NCBI GenBank assembly: GCA_003650675.1
Contig: QMRH01000014.1
Coordinates: 1 to 39,773, forward strand
Source of the DNA: Thermoprotei archaeon
GTDB taxonomy: Archaea > Thermoproteota > Thermoprotei > Thermofilales > B20-G17
Reading direction: 5' to 3'
Length of the DNA stretch: 39,773 bases
The position numbers and the translations under genes are program-made. The notes under the pieces are model-generated. The model saw nothing but the letters and a program-made list of their open reading frames with translations, searched no databases and was not told where the DNA came from. Shown piece by piece: positions 16,801-25,376 of the stretch (the stretch's first letter is position 1; each line of letters opens with the position of its first letter).

Positions 16801-18081
16801 TTAACCCCCCTTAGCACTTTTCCTTACATATTTTGCATACATAAATACTATCGTGGTTACAGCTATTACAGCGACTGCTGCTGCCACATAGTACCCGGTA
16901 TAGTCTGGTTTAGCTGGTGCTGTTTCAATAGATACTCCTACAACCTCTAGAGGGTTATTCAGTATTTTGTACATTTTTTCTACTTCTTTGTAATCACCGC
17001 CTTTAAAGAAGAAGACCGCGAATTCTACTGTAGCGCTTCTGAAAGTACCATTCAGGTAAGGTGTTACAGCTCCTCCACCAGTTCTGAAACCGTAGGGATC
17101 GTTGGTTCCTGGAAGCATTATAACTCCTGCAGATAACCTAGTTTTTTCATTATATACGTATACCCATGTACCATCCCAATCAGGCACATCTCTATCGTTT
17201 CCGGTGTTGACATCAGTTACCAGTTTTCCGTTACTGGGATAGACTACACTAGGTAAAGAGGGGTTGTCTCTGTACTTAAAGTAACATGTGGTAGCTATTC
17301 TGTCTAAGGTTTGTTTACCGTTAAATTTCCATTCACTTGTAATAAATATGAGGGGTTTTCCGGCATATAATTTATAGTGAACAAACGTCTCTTTAACTTC
17401 AGGTTGCCAATTAACAAAATGTACAATGTAATCTATAAATATTGGTCCTTTAACTACAGTGACATTAAATTCTTTTCCCCATGTGAAGAACCAACCATCT
17501 TTTGGTGGTGGACGTGTAAAGAATACTCCTCCAAGCCAGCCGGTTACACCTAAAGTCTCGCCTCCAATAGTAACGTTACCTTCCCCCGATGCATCACTAA
17601 GTTTAAGCGATATATACTTGTTTGATAGAATGCCCGAAGCCATTGTGAAACCATCTACAGTCTTGAATTTAAAGTCAGCATTAAGATCAGTTGAATACTG
17701 AGGCTTTGTAGCTGTAGGGTTCACAAAATAGATAACATATACTACTTTAGAATTTGCTGGAACATTCGCTAAGAATGTTACGTCGAAGCTAACTATTTTT
17801 CCATCAAGTTTCTTAATACCATGTATTTGAAATGGAATCTCTTTACCTTCAGGATTTACAACTCTCACTTCAGTTAAGGGATCTTTAATCTCACCCGGTG
17901 AAACGCTTAGGGTTACGGTTACGGGTTCACTCTCCCTCTCAATCCCTATATTTTCTTTAAGGGTCACTATTGCTCTATATTTGAAACCGCTTAACCATGC
18001 AGGTTGAGCCAGTATATTTCCCGCAACAATGGCCGCTAAGACAATGACTAATACAGAAATGGCCAGACGTATTCTAAACAA
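16801..18081 (-). CDS. Exported, C-terminally anchored beta-rich protein (B)
   Basis: This 426-residue protein starts at TTG (18079-18081) with an excellent GGAGGAGGTGA seven bases upstream. A signal peptide (about 5-25) precedes a beta-rich ectodomain with FKYRAIVTLKENIG, VTFLANVPANSKVVYVIYF and PDWDGTWVYVYNE. A membrane helix (about 395-417) and a basic tail, KYVRKSAKGG, anchor it. It is paralogous to protein A downstream but lacks A's extra beta domain. It is the first gene of the five-gene operon, directly behind the promoter and dyad at 18118-18162. The strong ribosome site suggests it is the most highly made product, as expected for a surface binding protein. Exact function unknown. Confidence 0.62.
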   Translation of the reverse strand: MFRIRLAISVLVIVLAAIVAGNILAQPAWLSGFKYRAIVTLKENIGIERESEPVTVTLSVSPGEIKDPLTEVRVVNPEGKEIPFQIHGIKKLDGKIVSFDVTFLANVPANSKVVYVIYFVNPTATKPQYSTDLNADFKFKTVDGFTMASGILSNKYISLKLSDASGEGNVTIGGETLGVTGWLGGVFFTRPPPKDGWFFTWGKEFNVTVVKGPIFIDYIVHFVNWQPEVKETFVHYKLYAGKPLIFITSEWKFNGKQTLDRIATTCYFKYRDNPSLPSVVYPSNGKLVTDVNTGNDRDVPDWDGTWVYVYNEKTRLSAGVIMLPGTNDPYGFRTGGGAVTPYLNGTFRSATVEFAVFFFKGGDYKEVEKMYKILNNPLEVVGVSIETAPAKPDYTGYYVAAAVAVIAVTTIVFMYAKYVRKSAKGG

Positions 18082-18117
18082 TTTTATTCACCTCCTCCAA
18101 CAGAAATTCCTGTTATC

Positions 18118-18162
18118 AAGTATTTAAGATTTTTCATCGCTTAATAATAACATTTATTAAGC
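18118..18162 (-). promoter_or_regulatory. Operon promoter with 9+9 bp dyad
   Basis: On the minus strand TCTTAAATACTT (about 18118-18130) is a plausible TATA box about 40 bp before the TTG start. Directly upstream, GCTTAATAA-N6-TTATTAAGC (18139-18162) is a perfect inverted repeat containing the TTAATA-N8-TATTAA core also found at 7011-7030. It lies in the intergenic space shared with the divergent TrmB-type gene. Confidence 0.6.
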
Positions 18163-18288
18163 AGTTACATAATTGACAATAATAATTTTATTCCATTCTT
18201 TTTGTTTTAAGGGATATAGTTACCGTGTAAGAATAGATATTCTTGGAGGTATGACCATATTTCCAATCTTACTATGATAATTTATTTG

Positions 18289-18340
18289 ATAATAAAAATT
18301 ATTATTAAATTAAAGGATTACACTAAAGGTATAAATATAG
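18289..18340 (+). promoter_or_regulatory. Regulator promoter with related dyad
   Basis: ATAATA-N8-TATTAA (18289-18308) is one mismatch from the core dyad seen at the operon and GH66 promoters. GTATAAATATAG (18329-18340) is a clear TATA box about 45-50 bp before the ATG at 18383. This suggests that the regulator also controls itself. Confidence 0.45.
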
Positions 18341-18382
18341 GGTAGATATAGTAGTGATAATACGAACTAGGTTGGACTAGCG

Positions 18383-19423
18383 ATGTATGACAGCGAAGAG
18401 GTACTTAGATTCTTAAGAGAACTGGGTCTTACAGGTTTAGAAGCTAAGGCTTACGTAACCTTACTGATTAATGGAGAAATGAGTGCTACAGAACTAGCTA
18501 AGGCCATGAACATGCACTTTCCACAACTTTATAATATAATGTCTTCTCTTGAAGTAAAAGGATTTATCGAGGTTCAGGAAGGTAGACCGAAACGTTACAA
18601 GGCTGTAGACATAGGCTACGTTACCTCTAGGCGTATTGCCGAAATAAAATCCAAGGCCAAAAAGGTTAAGAAGATCTTGAAAGAAGCACGTCAAAGCCCT
18701 GCTTATAGCAGACCCTCCATCTGGATAACTTTAGGCATGCAGAACATATTAAGAAACCTTATTGAATTGATAAATGATTCTAAATACGATGTTCTTATAG
18801 TTATTCATAGGGACTATGTGGGGAGTATTAGAAAGCCACTAGTTTCTGCAAGAAAGAGAGGCGTACAAACATATTTAGTTATATATCCCGGTGATGAGGC
18901 AAAGGAGCTTACAACTAAATTCAAGGCTGTAAAGAGAGTTTCAGTATTCGAAACCTATCCATTTGCTATTTTAGGTGTAGCAGATAGCTCTAGAGCTGTT
19001 CTATCCCACGGATTTCCAAAGAGATTACCCCCTGAAAAACTCTATGGTATAGTGTTTGATGAACCTATAATGCCTCTTTTCCTAACAGAGGATTTCTACC
19101 AGATCTGGATAAAAGCTATACCTTTAGTTGAGAGTGATCTTTCACTACCGGCTACTTTTACCTCTCAAAGACTCGCACTTATCGAACTAAAGAAAATTAT
19201 TAAAAAACATGGTAAAGCTACAATAAAGGTTAAAGGGATATATGTGAAGAACGGGAAGCCGTTTGAAGGTATAGGTACTGTCAAAGAGATCATCGAAAAT
19301 GAATATCAGAAGTGTATTGTCATGGTGATGGCTGATGGGACGATGGTGAGCATAGGTGGCCCTTACGCCTCACTGGAGGATGTTGAAGCACAGCTTATAA
19401 CTATTCTTTCTGTGGAAAGATAA
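18383..19423 (+). CDS. TrmB-family transcriptional regulator
   Basis: 346 residues, the usual length of TrmB-type sugar-responsive regulators. Residues 1-75 form a winged helix (GLTGLEAKAYVTLLINGEMS, then ATELAKAMNMHFPQLYNIMS), followed by a basic coil (IAEIKSKAKKVKKILKEAR, about 80-98). The central part (about 115-250, SKYDVLIVIHRDYVGSIRKP) matches the phospholipase-D-like effector domain, and a smaller C-terminal domain (about 255-346) may bind ligand. In the family the effector is usually a sugar and the factor can repress or activate depending on site position. It is divergent from the surface-protein/OPT operon and directly followed by the GH15 gene, which it probably regulates. Confidence 0.85.
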   Translation: MYDSEEVLRFLRELGLTGLEAKAYVTLLINGEMSATELAKAMNMHFPQLYNIMSSLEVKGFIEVQEGRPKRYKAVDIGYVTSRRIAEIKSKAKKVKKILKEARQSPAYSRPSIWITLGMQNILRNLIELINDSKYDVLIVIHRDYVGSIRKPLVSARKRGVQTYLVIYPGDEAKELTTKFKAVKRVSVFETYPFAILGVADSSRAVLSHGFPKRLPPEKLYGIVFDEPIMPLFLTEDFYQIWIKAIPLVESDLSLPATFTSQRLALIELKKIIKKHGKATIKVKGIYVKNGKPFEGIGTVKEIIENEYQKCIVMVMADGTMVSIGGPYASLEDVEAQLITILSVER

Positions 19424-19445
19424 TTGAAGGGCTGAATATAAGCAA

Positions 19446-19478
19446 TAACTTAATAATATAGTTTAGTAACTTAATAAT
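19446..19478 (+). promoter_or_regulatory. Two 12-bp direct repeats before the GH15 gene
   Basis: TAACTTAATAAT occurs at 19446-19457 and again at 19467-19478, exactly 21 bp apart (two helical turns). The first copy forms TTAATA-N8-TAGTAA, one mismatch from the dyad at the other promoters of this island. The repeats end three bases before the ATG at 19482 and cover the likely TATA region (AATAATATAG), so binding here would more probably repress. Confidence 0.5.
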
Positions 19479-19481
19479 GCC

Positions 19482-20564
19482 ATGAAGCTCTATGACACAA
19501 GTATTAATATTATTCTTAAGTACCAGAGTAAGTATGGTAGTTACGTTGCAAGCCCCAACTTCAGACAATACCAGTACTGTTGGATAAGGGATGGTGTTTT
19601 CATAGCTTATGCAATGGATTTAGCAGGTTACTATGGGTCGTCGCGTCGCTTTCACGAGTGGGTTGCAAAGGTTGTTGAGAGATACTCTTGGAAGGTTAAG
19701 AGACTTGTAGAGAAGTTGGAGAGAGGGGAGTGTAGGGGGCAGAGCGAGTACCTTCATACTAGGTATACTTTAGAGGGGTTTGAGTCAAGCGGCCAGTGGC
19801 CTAACAAACAGTTCGATGGCTATGGTGCTTGGCTTTGGGGATTAGCAGAGCATGTAAAGTTAGCTGGCGAAGAACATTTACTTGACACTTATCGCAACCA
19901 GATAAAGCTAGTAGTCGAATATCTAACTAGATTTTGGAGTGAAAGCTGCTATGATTGCTGGGAAGAAAACCCAGATAAAATACATACCAGTACACTTGCA
20001 TGCATAGCTGGAGGATTAAATAGTGTGAATAAATACCTGAAGGATGGTGAAGTAGCGAATACCGTGGATAAAATAACCAGCTTTATGGCCAGCAAATGTG
20101 TGGTTGGAGAACGTTTTGCAAAATACTATGATCCACAAGCCGATACAGCCGCTGGACTAGACTCCAGTCTACTTTGGCTGGTGTATCCATTTAAGGTTTT
20201 TAAAGCTGATGACCCCTTATTTCGCCATACTGTTGCCTCGATAGAGGAGAAGCTACTGGAGCCTGAAGGCGGGGTCCACAGGTATCCGGAAGACACATAT
20301 TACGGGGGAGGAGAATGGATAATCCTGACAGCTTGGCTTGCATGGCACTACGCGGAAAACAATAGAGGTGAAGACGCTATAAAACTACTTAAATGGATAG
20401 AATCCACAGCCGACAACCAAGGTAATTTACCCGAACAAGTATCTCATCACCTTCTAGCTCCCCAATACTATGAATACTGGGTTGAGAAATGGGGGCCAGT
20501 AGCCAAGCCACTACTATGGTCCCACGCAATGTACATAATCCTATACGAAAAAATACAACCATAA
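19482..20564 (+). CDS. GH15-family glucoamylase/glucodextranase-like enzyme
   Basis: 360 residues, no signal peptide, so cytoplasmic. GH15 (alpha/alpha)6-barrel landmarks are in order: YCWIRDGVFIAYAMDLAG (32-49), WPNKQFDGYGAWLWGL (106-121), CYDCWEENPDKIHTSTL (156-172) with the catalytic acid among E161/E162, and YYGGGEWIILTAWLAWHY (273-290) with E278 as the expected base. GH15 enzymes release beta-D-glucose from the ends of alpha-1,4- or alpha-1,6-glucans; archaeal members include glucodextranase-like forms. Pairing with the external GH66 enzyme suggests it finishes imported isomalto-oligosaccharides, which is inference. It is 58 bp behind the TrmB-type gene and shares its dyad motif. Confidence 0.82.
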   Translation: MKLYDTSINIILKYQSKYGSYVASPNFRQYQYCWIRDGVFIAYAMDLAGYYGSSRRFHEWVAKVVERYSWKVKRLVEKLERGECRGQSEYLHTRYTLEGFESSGQWPNKQFDGYGAWLWGLAEHVKLAGEEHLLDTYRNQIKLVVEYLTRFWSESCYDCWEENPDKIHTSTLACIAGGLNSVNKYLKDGEVANTVDKITSFMASKCVVGERFAKYYDPQADTAAGLDSSLLWLVYPFKVFKADDPLFRHTVASIEEKLLEPEGGVHRYPEDTYYGGGEWIILTAWLAWHYAENNRGEDAIKLLKWIESTADNQGNLPEQVSHHLLAPQYYEYWVEKWGPVAKPLLWSHAMYIILYEKIQP

Positions 20565-20739
20565 CAACTTTAGCATCATTAAAACATTAGATTGAATTTT
20601 TCACATAAACCATAGAAAAATATTTATATCATAACATGTCACGAAGAACATCATGCTAGGAGAAGCATATTATTTTAACATCACATTCATTATTTTGAGC
20701 TCAAGACCGGCCTAGCAAATTGTTGGATGATAGGGAGCG

Positions 20740-20779
20740 TTTATTAGGGTAGGGGGGTATCCTAGATAGGGGGGTATCC
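20740..20779 (+). promoter_or_regulatory. Tandem 13-bp direct repeats before an ATPase gene
   Basis: TAGGGGGGTATCC occurs at 20750-20762 and 20767-20779, a 17-bp period, ending two bases before the ATG at 20782. TTTATTA at 20740-20746 may be the TATA box, so the repeats cover the transcript start. They are GC-rich in AT-rich DNA. The upstream part of the gap (20565-20739) shows an AT-rich stretch and no gene. Confidence 0.5.
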
Positions 20780-20781
20780 CA

Positions 20782-21894
20782 ATGGGGCTGTTTAATCCAA
20801 GGCCCAAGAAAAATCTCAGCGAATTCTTCGATATGGAGATGGAGCTTGAAGAGTTCATGAGATATGTTAAGTCTTCTCCCTTAACACTGGTGTTAGGTTT
20901 AAGAAGATACGGTAAGACATCGCTTATATTCACTGGCCTTAACGCATTAAACTTAAAGTACCTGTATATTGATTGCAAGATCCTGCCCTTAGGAATGATA
21001 GGAATAGGGGATTTCGCACATCTACTGGCAACCGCATTCAATGACTTCATTAAAAGATATAAGCCGGTTAGATCGACGTTGCTTAAGCTTCTAGAGAATA
21101 TAAATGGAGTTACTGTGGGAGCTTTAGGAGTATCTATTAACCTGAGAAGATTCAATGTCACCAGCCTGGTGGATTTAATCGAAAGCCTAGATGGGTTGAA
21201 TGAAAGGTTAATTCTGGTGATCGACGAAGCACAAGAACTTCGGAGACTTGCCCGCTATAGTGCTAGCCAGCTTCTAGCCTACATATACGATAACCTACCT
21301 AATGTTGGGGTTGTAGTTTCGGGTTCGCAGGTTGGCCTACTTTACAGAACACTCCAGATCGATAAGCCAGGAGCGCCTCTCTATGGTAGAGCATACGTAG
21401 AAGTTAGGCTTAAAAGACTAAACAAAGAGTTATCAAAAGAGTTTTTGGAGAAAGGTTTTAAGGAGGAAGGTCTCACCCCGCCAGCAAAGTTCATAAACTA
21501 TGTCGTGGATCACGTCGATGGAGTTATTGGATGGTTAACCTATGTTGGCTTCAGAACGAGTATCATGAAGACTTTCACCAAGAAGACCGTGGATAAGGTT
21601 TTAGATGAAGCCTCTAAAATAGTTTTAGAGGAGCTGGAACACTTTTTATCGCTAAGACCCACAGCTAGAAAAAGATATATTGAAGCGTTAAGGGCAATAT
21701 CTCTGCTCGAAAAAGCATCCTGGAGCAACGTATACAACTATATGCAGGCGAAGTTGGGTAGGATACCTAAACCAACGTTTAATAACATTTTGAAGAGTCT
21801 TAGAGATGCAGGTTTCATAGAAAAACGAGAGTCATTTTATGTAGTTGCAGACCCGATATTAAGGAATACATTAAAGCGTAGAATAATAAAATAG
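20782..21894 (+). CDS. Archaeal ATPase (ATPase_2-type, STAND-like)
   Basis: 370 residues. Walker A GLRRYGKTSL (39-48) and Walker B LILVIDEAQEL (D148/E149), plus VVVSGSQVGLL as the sensor strand, place it in the PF01637 'archaeal ATPase' group. Residues about 295-365 (WSNVYNYMQAKLGRIPKPTF, then FIEKRESFYVVADPI) form a winged-helix-like end. No PD-(D/E)xK tail is visible, so it is shorter than the other ATPases here. The role of the family is not established; members are often near mobile DNA and toxin-antitoxin genes. Confidence 0.82.
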   Translation: MGLFNPRPKKNLSEFFDMEMELEEFMRYVKSSPLTLVLGLRRYGKTSLIFTGLNALNLKYLYIDCKILPLGMIGIGDFAHLLATAFNDFIKRYKPVRSTLLKLLENINGVTVGALGVSINLRRFNVTSLVDLIESLDGLNERLILVIDEAQELRRLARYSASQLLAYIYDNLPNVGVVVSGSQVGLLYRTLQIDKPGAPLYGRAYVEVRLKRLNKELSKEFLEKGFKEEGLTPPAKFINYVVDHVDGVIGWLTYVGFRTSIMKTFTKKTVDKVLDEASKIVLEELEHFLSLRPTARKRYIEALRAISLLEKASWSNVYNYMQAKLGRIPKPTFNNILKSLRDAGFIEKRESFYVVADPILRNTLKRRIIK

Positions 21895-22078
21895 CGTGAC
21901 AATATTACAATATTTCAGCTAAAGATAGCTCCATCAAAGAACGTCCATGGAACGCGGTTATCGGGTTGATTAAGAAATGAAATTTTAATGAGTGAAAATA
22001 CTCTCTTCAAGCTTTCGGCTAAAAGTGCAAAATACGTTGCCCTCAGGCCATCGAACCTAAAGAGTCTCTAGAGATACA

Positions 22079-22284
22079 ATGGCTCTCCTCCACGGCGACA
22101 GAATAAAATCCCAATGTACGATACTTCAGTGCCATCAACTGTATTTAAACTAAGAAAAATGTTAGATGACCTTATTGATTGCCTGATACTCTCCTCAGCC
22201 ATAGACAAGGCTGATGCTCTAGTAACAGAAGACAAGGATGCTCAAAAAGCATTTTTAAAAGGGAATGATGCATTGAAGGTGTAA
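22079..22284 (+). pseudogene. Broken PIN-domain (VapC-like) gene
   Basis: ATG at 22079-22081 starts MALLHGDRIK in one frame; the continuation PMYDTSVPSTVFKLRKMLDD is in a second frame from about 22113. It goes on as DCLILSSAIDKADALVTEDK and ends at TAA 22282-22284. 'AIDKADALVTEDKDA' is the last conserved PIN block. A frameshift and loss of the N-terminal third mark it as dead. The preceding 21895-22078 contains no other recognisable gene. Confidence 0.6.
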
Positions 22285-22295
22285 GTCGATGGATT

Positions 22296-23696
22296 TTATG
22301 GATACTCCCGTATTAACGGCATGTATTTATCGAATAGTTTTTCCATGTCCTTAAGCGATATCTGTATTACATCCCCGTCTTCTTCACTCCACGTGAACCC
22401 GCTCTTAGAGTAGAGTATGTATTTGTCTTTTCTCCTGTTTTTCCTCCAGGGGAAGTACTCTGATTTTTTAATCAACCTGTTTAAGACCTCTCTTCCTATG
22501 GGTTTGTTGGTCCACTTACATTCCACAAAGTACGCTGTAGAAGATTTTTCATCTATGGCTATCCAGTCTATTTCGATGTCCTTTAACCACCATTTGCCTA
22601 TTTTTGTGAACCCTACCATCTTCTCCTTGTTTAAGAGATACATGTGTTCCCTGCAGATATACTCGAAGGCTTCTGAGATATGGGGCTTAAAACCGTTTGC
22701 GATTTCCAGCACTTTGTCGACTTCACCTTCCTCAAGCAGGCTACCATAGGGATATATGTATCTGAACCAAAACCTGAAAAAATTTGAGGTTATAATATAT
22801 CTTCGAAAGCGTTTACCAGTAGTCTCCAGTGCTTGAATAACTTTAATGAGCCTGAGATTATTCCTCAAGACCTGAAGGTATTTTGATAAGCTACTTTTCT
22901 CTATGCTAGCATAGTCCGCTATTTCACTAAATGTGTTTTTGCCATGTGATATCGCCGCTAAAATGGACATGTAGGTTGCAGGATCTCTTGTCTCCTCCCT
23001 AAGCAGTCTCTCAACCTCGCTATAGAGAGGTGAAGTTTTATCCAGAATATTCCTCTTGATGTTCTCAATGAAACCTAGCTTCTCATCGAAGATTTGGTGG
23101 TAGGCTGGTACACCACCAAGGACAGCATAGTAACCGACTCTCTCCTCCTCGCTGGAACCTGGATAAAAGGCTCTAATGTCCCTGTAGTAAAGCTCTTTAA
23201 GTTCTATCACCCTGGTAACCCTGCCGAAAAGGGGTGCGGAGGGTGAAAGCCCTATCCTCTCCATGAGACCTACACTTGAACCCACAATGACCAGCTTCAC
23301 CCTACTTCTACTCAACTCCAGGTCCCAAACCTTTTGGAGGGTAGTAACTATGCTCGGGTCGACCTCCTGTAGCCTCTGAAACTCATCTAAAACTACTATT
23401 CCAGCTTTTGGAAACAGTTTAAAAAGGGTTTCAAAATCCTCCACTATGATTCCCTCTGGAAGATCGAGGCTTTTTAAAAGCGTTCTCGAAAACCTTTTAA
23501 GGAGTATGGAAGGGTTCGCATAATCCACATAAAGATAAATCTTATCGAATCCCTTAGAAGCGTAGAGAACTAGGGTGGTTTTCCCGATCCTCCTCCTACC
23601 GTAGATAAGCACCAGTTCAGCTTTCCCGCTACCAAAGATCTCCCTCAAAGCCTTAACTTCATCTTCCCTATTTATAAAAATGTTCTTGTTAATCAT
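22296..23696 (-). CDS. Archaeal ATPase with DUF234-type nuclease-like tail
   Basis: 466 residues. Walker A is IYGRRRIGKTT (31-41), Walker B is IVVLDEFQRL (about 95-104), and the sensor strand is LVIVGSSVGLM. Residues about 235-300 contain a winged helix (TFSEIADYASIEKSSLSKYL). The C-terminal DUF234 region (about 340-466) includes DIEIDWIAIDEKS, then AYFVECKWTNKPIG, a complete-looking PD-(D/E)xK core (D..E.K). This is the classical PF01637+PF03008 architecture. The ATG lies inside the first of two direct repeats beside a TATA box, so the mRNA is probably leaderless. It is convergent with the PIN relic to its left. Confidence 0.87.
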   Translation of the reverse strand: MINKNIFINREDEVKALREIFGSGKAELVLIYGRRRIGKTTLVLYASKGFDKIYLYVDYANPSILLKRFSRTLLKSLDLPEGIIVEDFETLFKLFPKAGIVVLDEFQRLQEVDPSIVTTLQKVWDLELSRSRVKLVIVGSSVGLMERIGLSPSAPLFGRVTRVIELKELYYRDIRAFYPGSSEEERVGYYAVLGGVPAYHQIFDEKLGFIENIKRNILDKTSPLYSEVERLLREETRDPATYMSILAAISHGKNTFSEIADYASIEKSSLSKYLQVLRNNLRLIKVIQALETTGKRFRRYIITSNFFRFWFRYIYPYGSLLEEGEVDKVLEIANGFKPHISEAFEYICREHMYLLNKEKMVGFTKIGKWWLKDIEIDWIAIDEKSSTAYFVECKWTNKPIGREVLNRLIKKSEYFPWRKNRRKDKYILYSKSGFTWSEEDGDVIQISLKDMEKLFDKYMPLIREYP

Positions 23697-23732
23697 ACTC
23701 TAAATAATCATACTCGTGTTAATTATATAAGC
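23691..23732 (-). promoter_or_regulatory. ATPase promoter with two 10-bp direct repeats
   Basis: AATCATACTC (given on the plus strand) is at 23691-23700, overlapping the start codon, and at 23706-23715, a 15-bp period. TTATATAAGC at 23723-23732 is the TATA element; the identical 10-mer serves the ATPase promoter at 38227-38236. The repeats again lie between TATA and ATG. Confidence 0.5.
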
Positions 23733-23791
23733 CTATTTCTTAATAAGACCAATATTCATAGCTTCTCCTACCTTATTTTGTCTCAATGTTA

Positions 23792-23825
23792 TCCCTACAT
23801 TAAAGCAGGAAGCTTTCTGGCATCA
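23792..23825. repeat. Degenerate IS200/IS605-like palindromic end
   Basis: TTAAAGCAGGAAGCTTTCTGG (read 23800-23820) resembles the better preserved copies at 26910-26949 and 31500-31539. No transposase lies nearby. The rest of the 23697-24034 gap holds a 45-codon open frame without a start (23920-24057) that I cannot assign. Confidence 0.4.
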
Positions 23826-24034
23826 ATATATTCTTCATAGAGCGTATAGCCATTGACACCATCATTAATGCTATTCTATACATCAAAAGTCTTATGATAA
23901 AATTTAGAACGAATGATAAAAACCACCTAGATTATATTTAGCGACCTTCCAAAGGAGGGTTATTATCTTTAAAGGTGAGGGAGAAGATATATTTGAGGTA
24001 TTTTCACCGGAAATCTATTTCAGGAGGCAGTGTT

Positions 24035-25180
24035 CTATGGTGTTTTCTTCTCACTGATTTTCTTGGCGAAGTCTACTAGTTGCTGGTATGCAAGTATTCT
24101 TGCAGTGTTCTTTGAGCCGAGTGGTGCTGGACGCTTCATGAAGAAAGCGTTTATCTCGTATACTGTTCCCTTGAAACCGGCGTCTAGGGCCATCTTTGAT
24201 AGTCTGGCTAGGTCCACTATTAGTCCTGCTAGGGCTGGGCTGTCGTTTATCCTCATATTAACTATCAATTCATCCACTGCCCCGTTAAATGATTCATACG
24301 ATATGTGCATTGCAACGAACTTCTTGTCGCCTAGAGGCTCCAGGAATCCTGTCGGCCTTATAAAGTGGGGTGCATCGTAGCCAAGTATATCCTTCACGAT
24401 GCTACTCTTGGTTTCCTCCTTCGCCCTATTCCTCTTCTCGTCGAGCAAGGCCAGGAAATCGGCGTTCCCCCCTATATTTAACTGTGCTATCGAGTAGACT
24501 TTCCTATTTCTTTCCCGTAGATGCTCCAGTATATCGGCGGTTAATGGTGTGGCACCAGTGGCACCGTCATCACCCAATATTATTGCACCCACCTTCTCGG
24601 CCATAGACACTATCACCGGGTTGTTTGCAACCGGCGTCGGTATCAGGTTTACGTATGCTACTGGCTTCACTTCCTTGGCGTACTTGAGTGCAAGATAAGC
24701 GTATGCCTGTGACGGGGCAACTTTACCTTCAAGCACATCCCTTTCATATTCTTCCCAGGTATCGTAGATCCTTCCCTCCTGGGTTGTGGTTACATCGACC
24801 ACCACATCTGGTCGAAGCTCCCTAAACGTATTGTAGACTGCGTCCAGTATATTCTTGTGGCCTCCCTTGGGCTCGTATACTGGAAAGAGGTCCTTTACAA
24901 ACTCCCCGCCGAGCCCTGGGTAGACTTTTACTCCCCTCAGGGTTTCCGGCACACTATCCATATTGTAAAAGCTCTTGGCGACATCGTATATTGTGTGGTT
25001 CACCTTTCTTTCGTCAACGTCAATGGCTCCCACAACCTCTACGTCCCTTATCTTTATACCTAGATCCACGTCTGCTAATGGTACACCGTAGGGCTTTACC
25101 TCCCCCTTCTTTATCCTCTCTAAGCCTACGCTAAACGTCACCCCCACCATACCCAGACCTAGTATCAGCACCCTAACCAT
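24035..25180 (-). CDS. ino1: myo-Inositol-1-phosphate synthase
   Basis: 381 residues. An N-terminal Rossmann motif, VLILGLGMVGVTFSVGLERI, is followed by the family's DVDLGIKIRDVEVVGAIDVD, then YVNLIPTPVANNP and GDDGATGATPLTADILEHL, which are the NAD- and substrate-binding blocks of MIPS. The enzyme converts glucose 6-phosphate to L-myo-inositol 1-phosphate with transient NAD oxidation. It supplies both inositol phospholipid headgroups and the solute di-myo-inositol phosphate. ATG 25178-25180 has AAGGTGAGAAT before it, and ATTTAAAA (25203-25210) is the probable TATA box. It lies downstream of, and on the same strand as, the cytidylyltransferase, with a 196-bp gap and its own promoter. Confidence 0.93.
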   Translation of the reverse strand: MVRVLILGLGMVGVTFSVGLERIKKGEVKPYGVPLADVDLGIKIRDVEVVGAIDVDERKVNHTIYDVAKSFYNMDSVPETLRGVKVYPGLGGEFVKDLFPVYEPKGGHKNILDAVYNTFRELRPDVVVDVTTTQEGRIYDTWEEYERDVLEGKVAPSQAYAYLALKYAKEVKPVAYVNLIPTPVANNPVIVSMAEKVGAIILGDDGATGATPLTADILEHLRERNRKVYSIAQLNIGGNADFLALLDEKRNRAKEETKSSIVKDILGYDAPHFIRPTGFLEPLGDKKFVAMHISYESFNGAVDELIVNMRINDSPALAGLIVDLARLSKMALDAGFKGTVYEINAFFMKRPAPLGSKNTARILAYQQLVDFAKKISEKKTP

Positions 25181-25202
25181 ATTCTCACCTTCTAGACAGA
25201 TG

Positions 25203-25215
25203 TTTTAAATAGGAG
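25203..25215 (-). promoter_or_regulatory. Probable TATA box of ino1
   Basis: On the minus strand CTATTTAAAACA lies about 25-30 bp before the ATG, with no other T/A-rich element closer. The rest of 25216-25376 shows no gene. Confidence 0.45.
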
Positions 25216-25376
25216 GGAGATTTAGAGGGGGTATCTGGAGAAATGTAGTTAGATTGAACAGCTTTGATTATATTCTAACAGATCGGGGGATATTAATTTT
25301 TCTGACCCAATAAATGTCAGAGACGGCATGGAAGCTCTCTCCATGATTAAAATTCTTTTACAGGGTACCAGGCACC

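Noticed and set aside
20750-20779. CRISPR-like repeat unit
   Set aside because: Only two 13-bp copies with 4 bp between them; too short for CRISPR repeats and better explained as operator sites.
23920-24057. 45-codon plus-strand open frame running into the ino1 tail
   Set aside because: It has no start codon and no recognisable motif; perhaps a relic, but unsupported.
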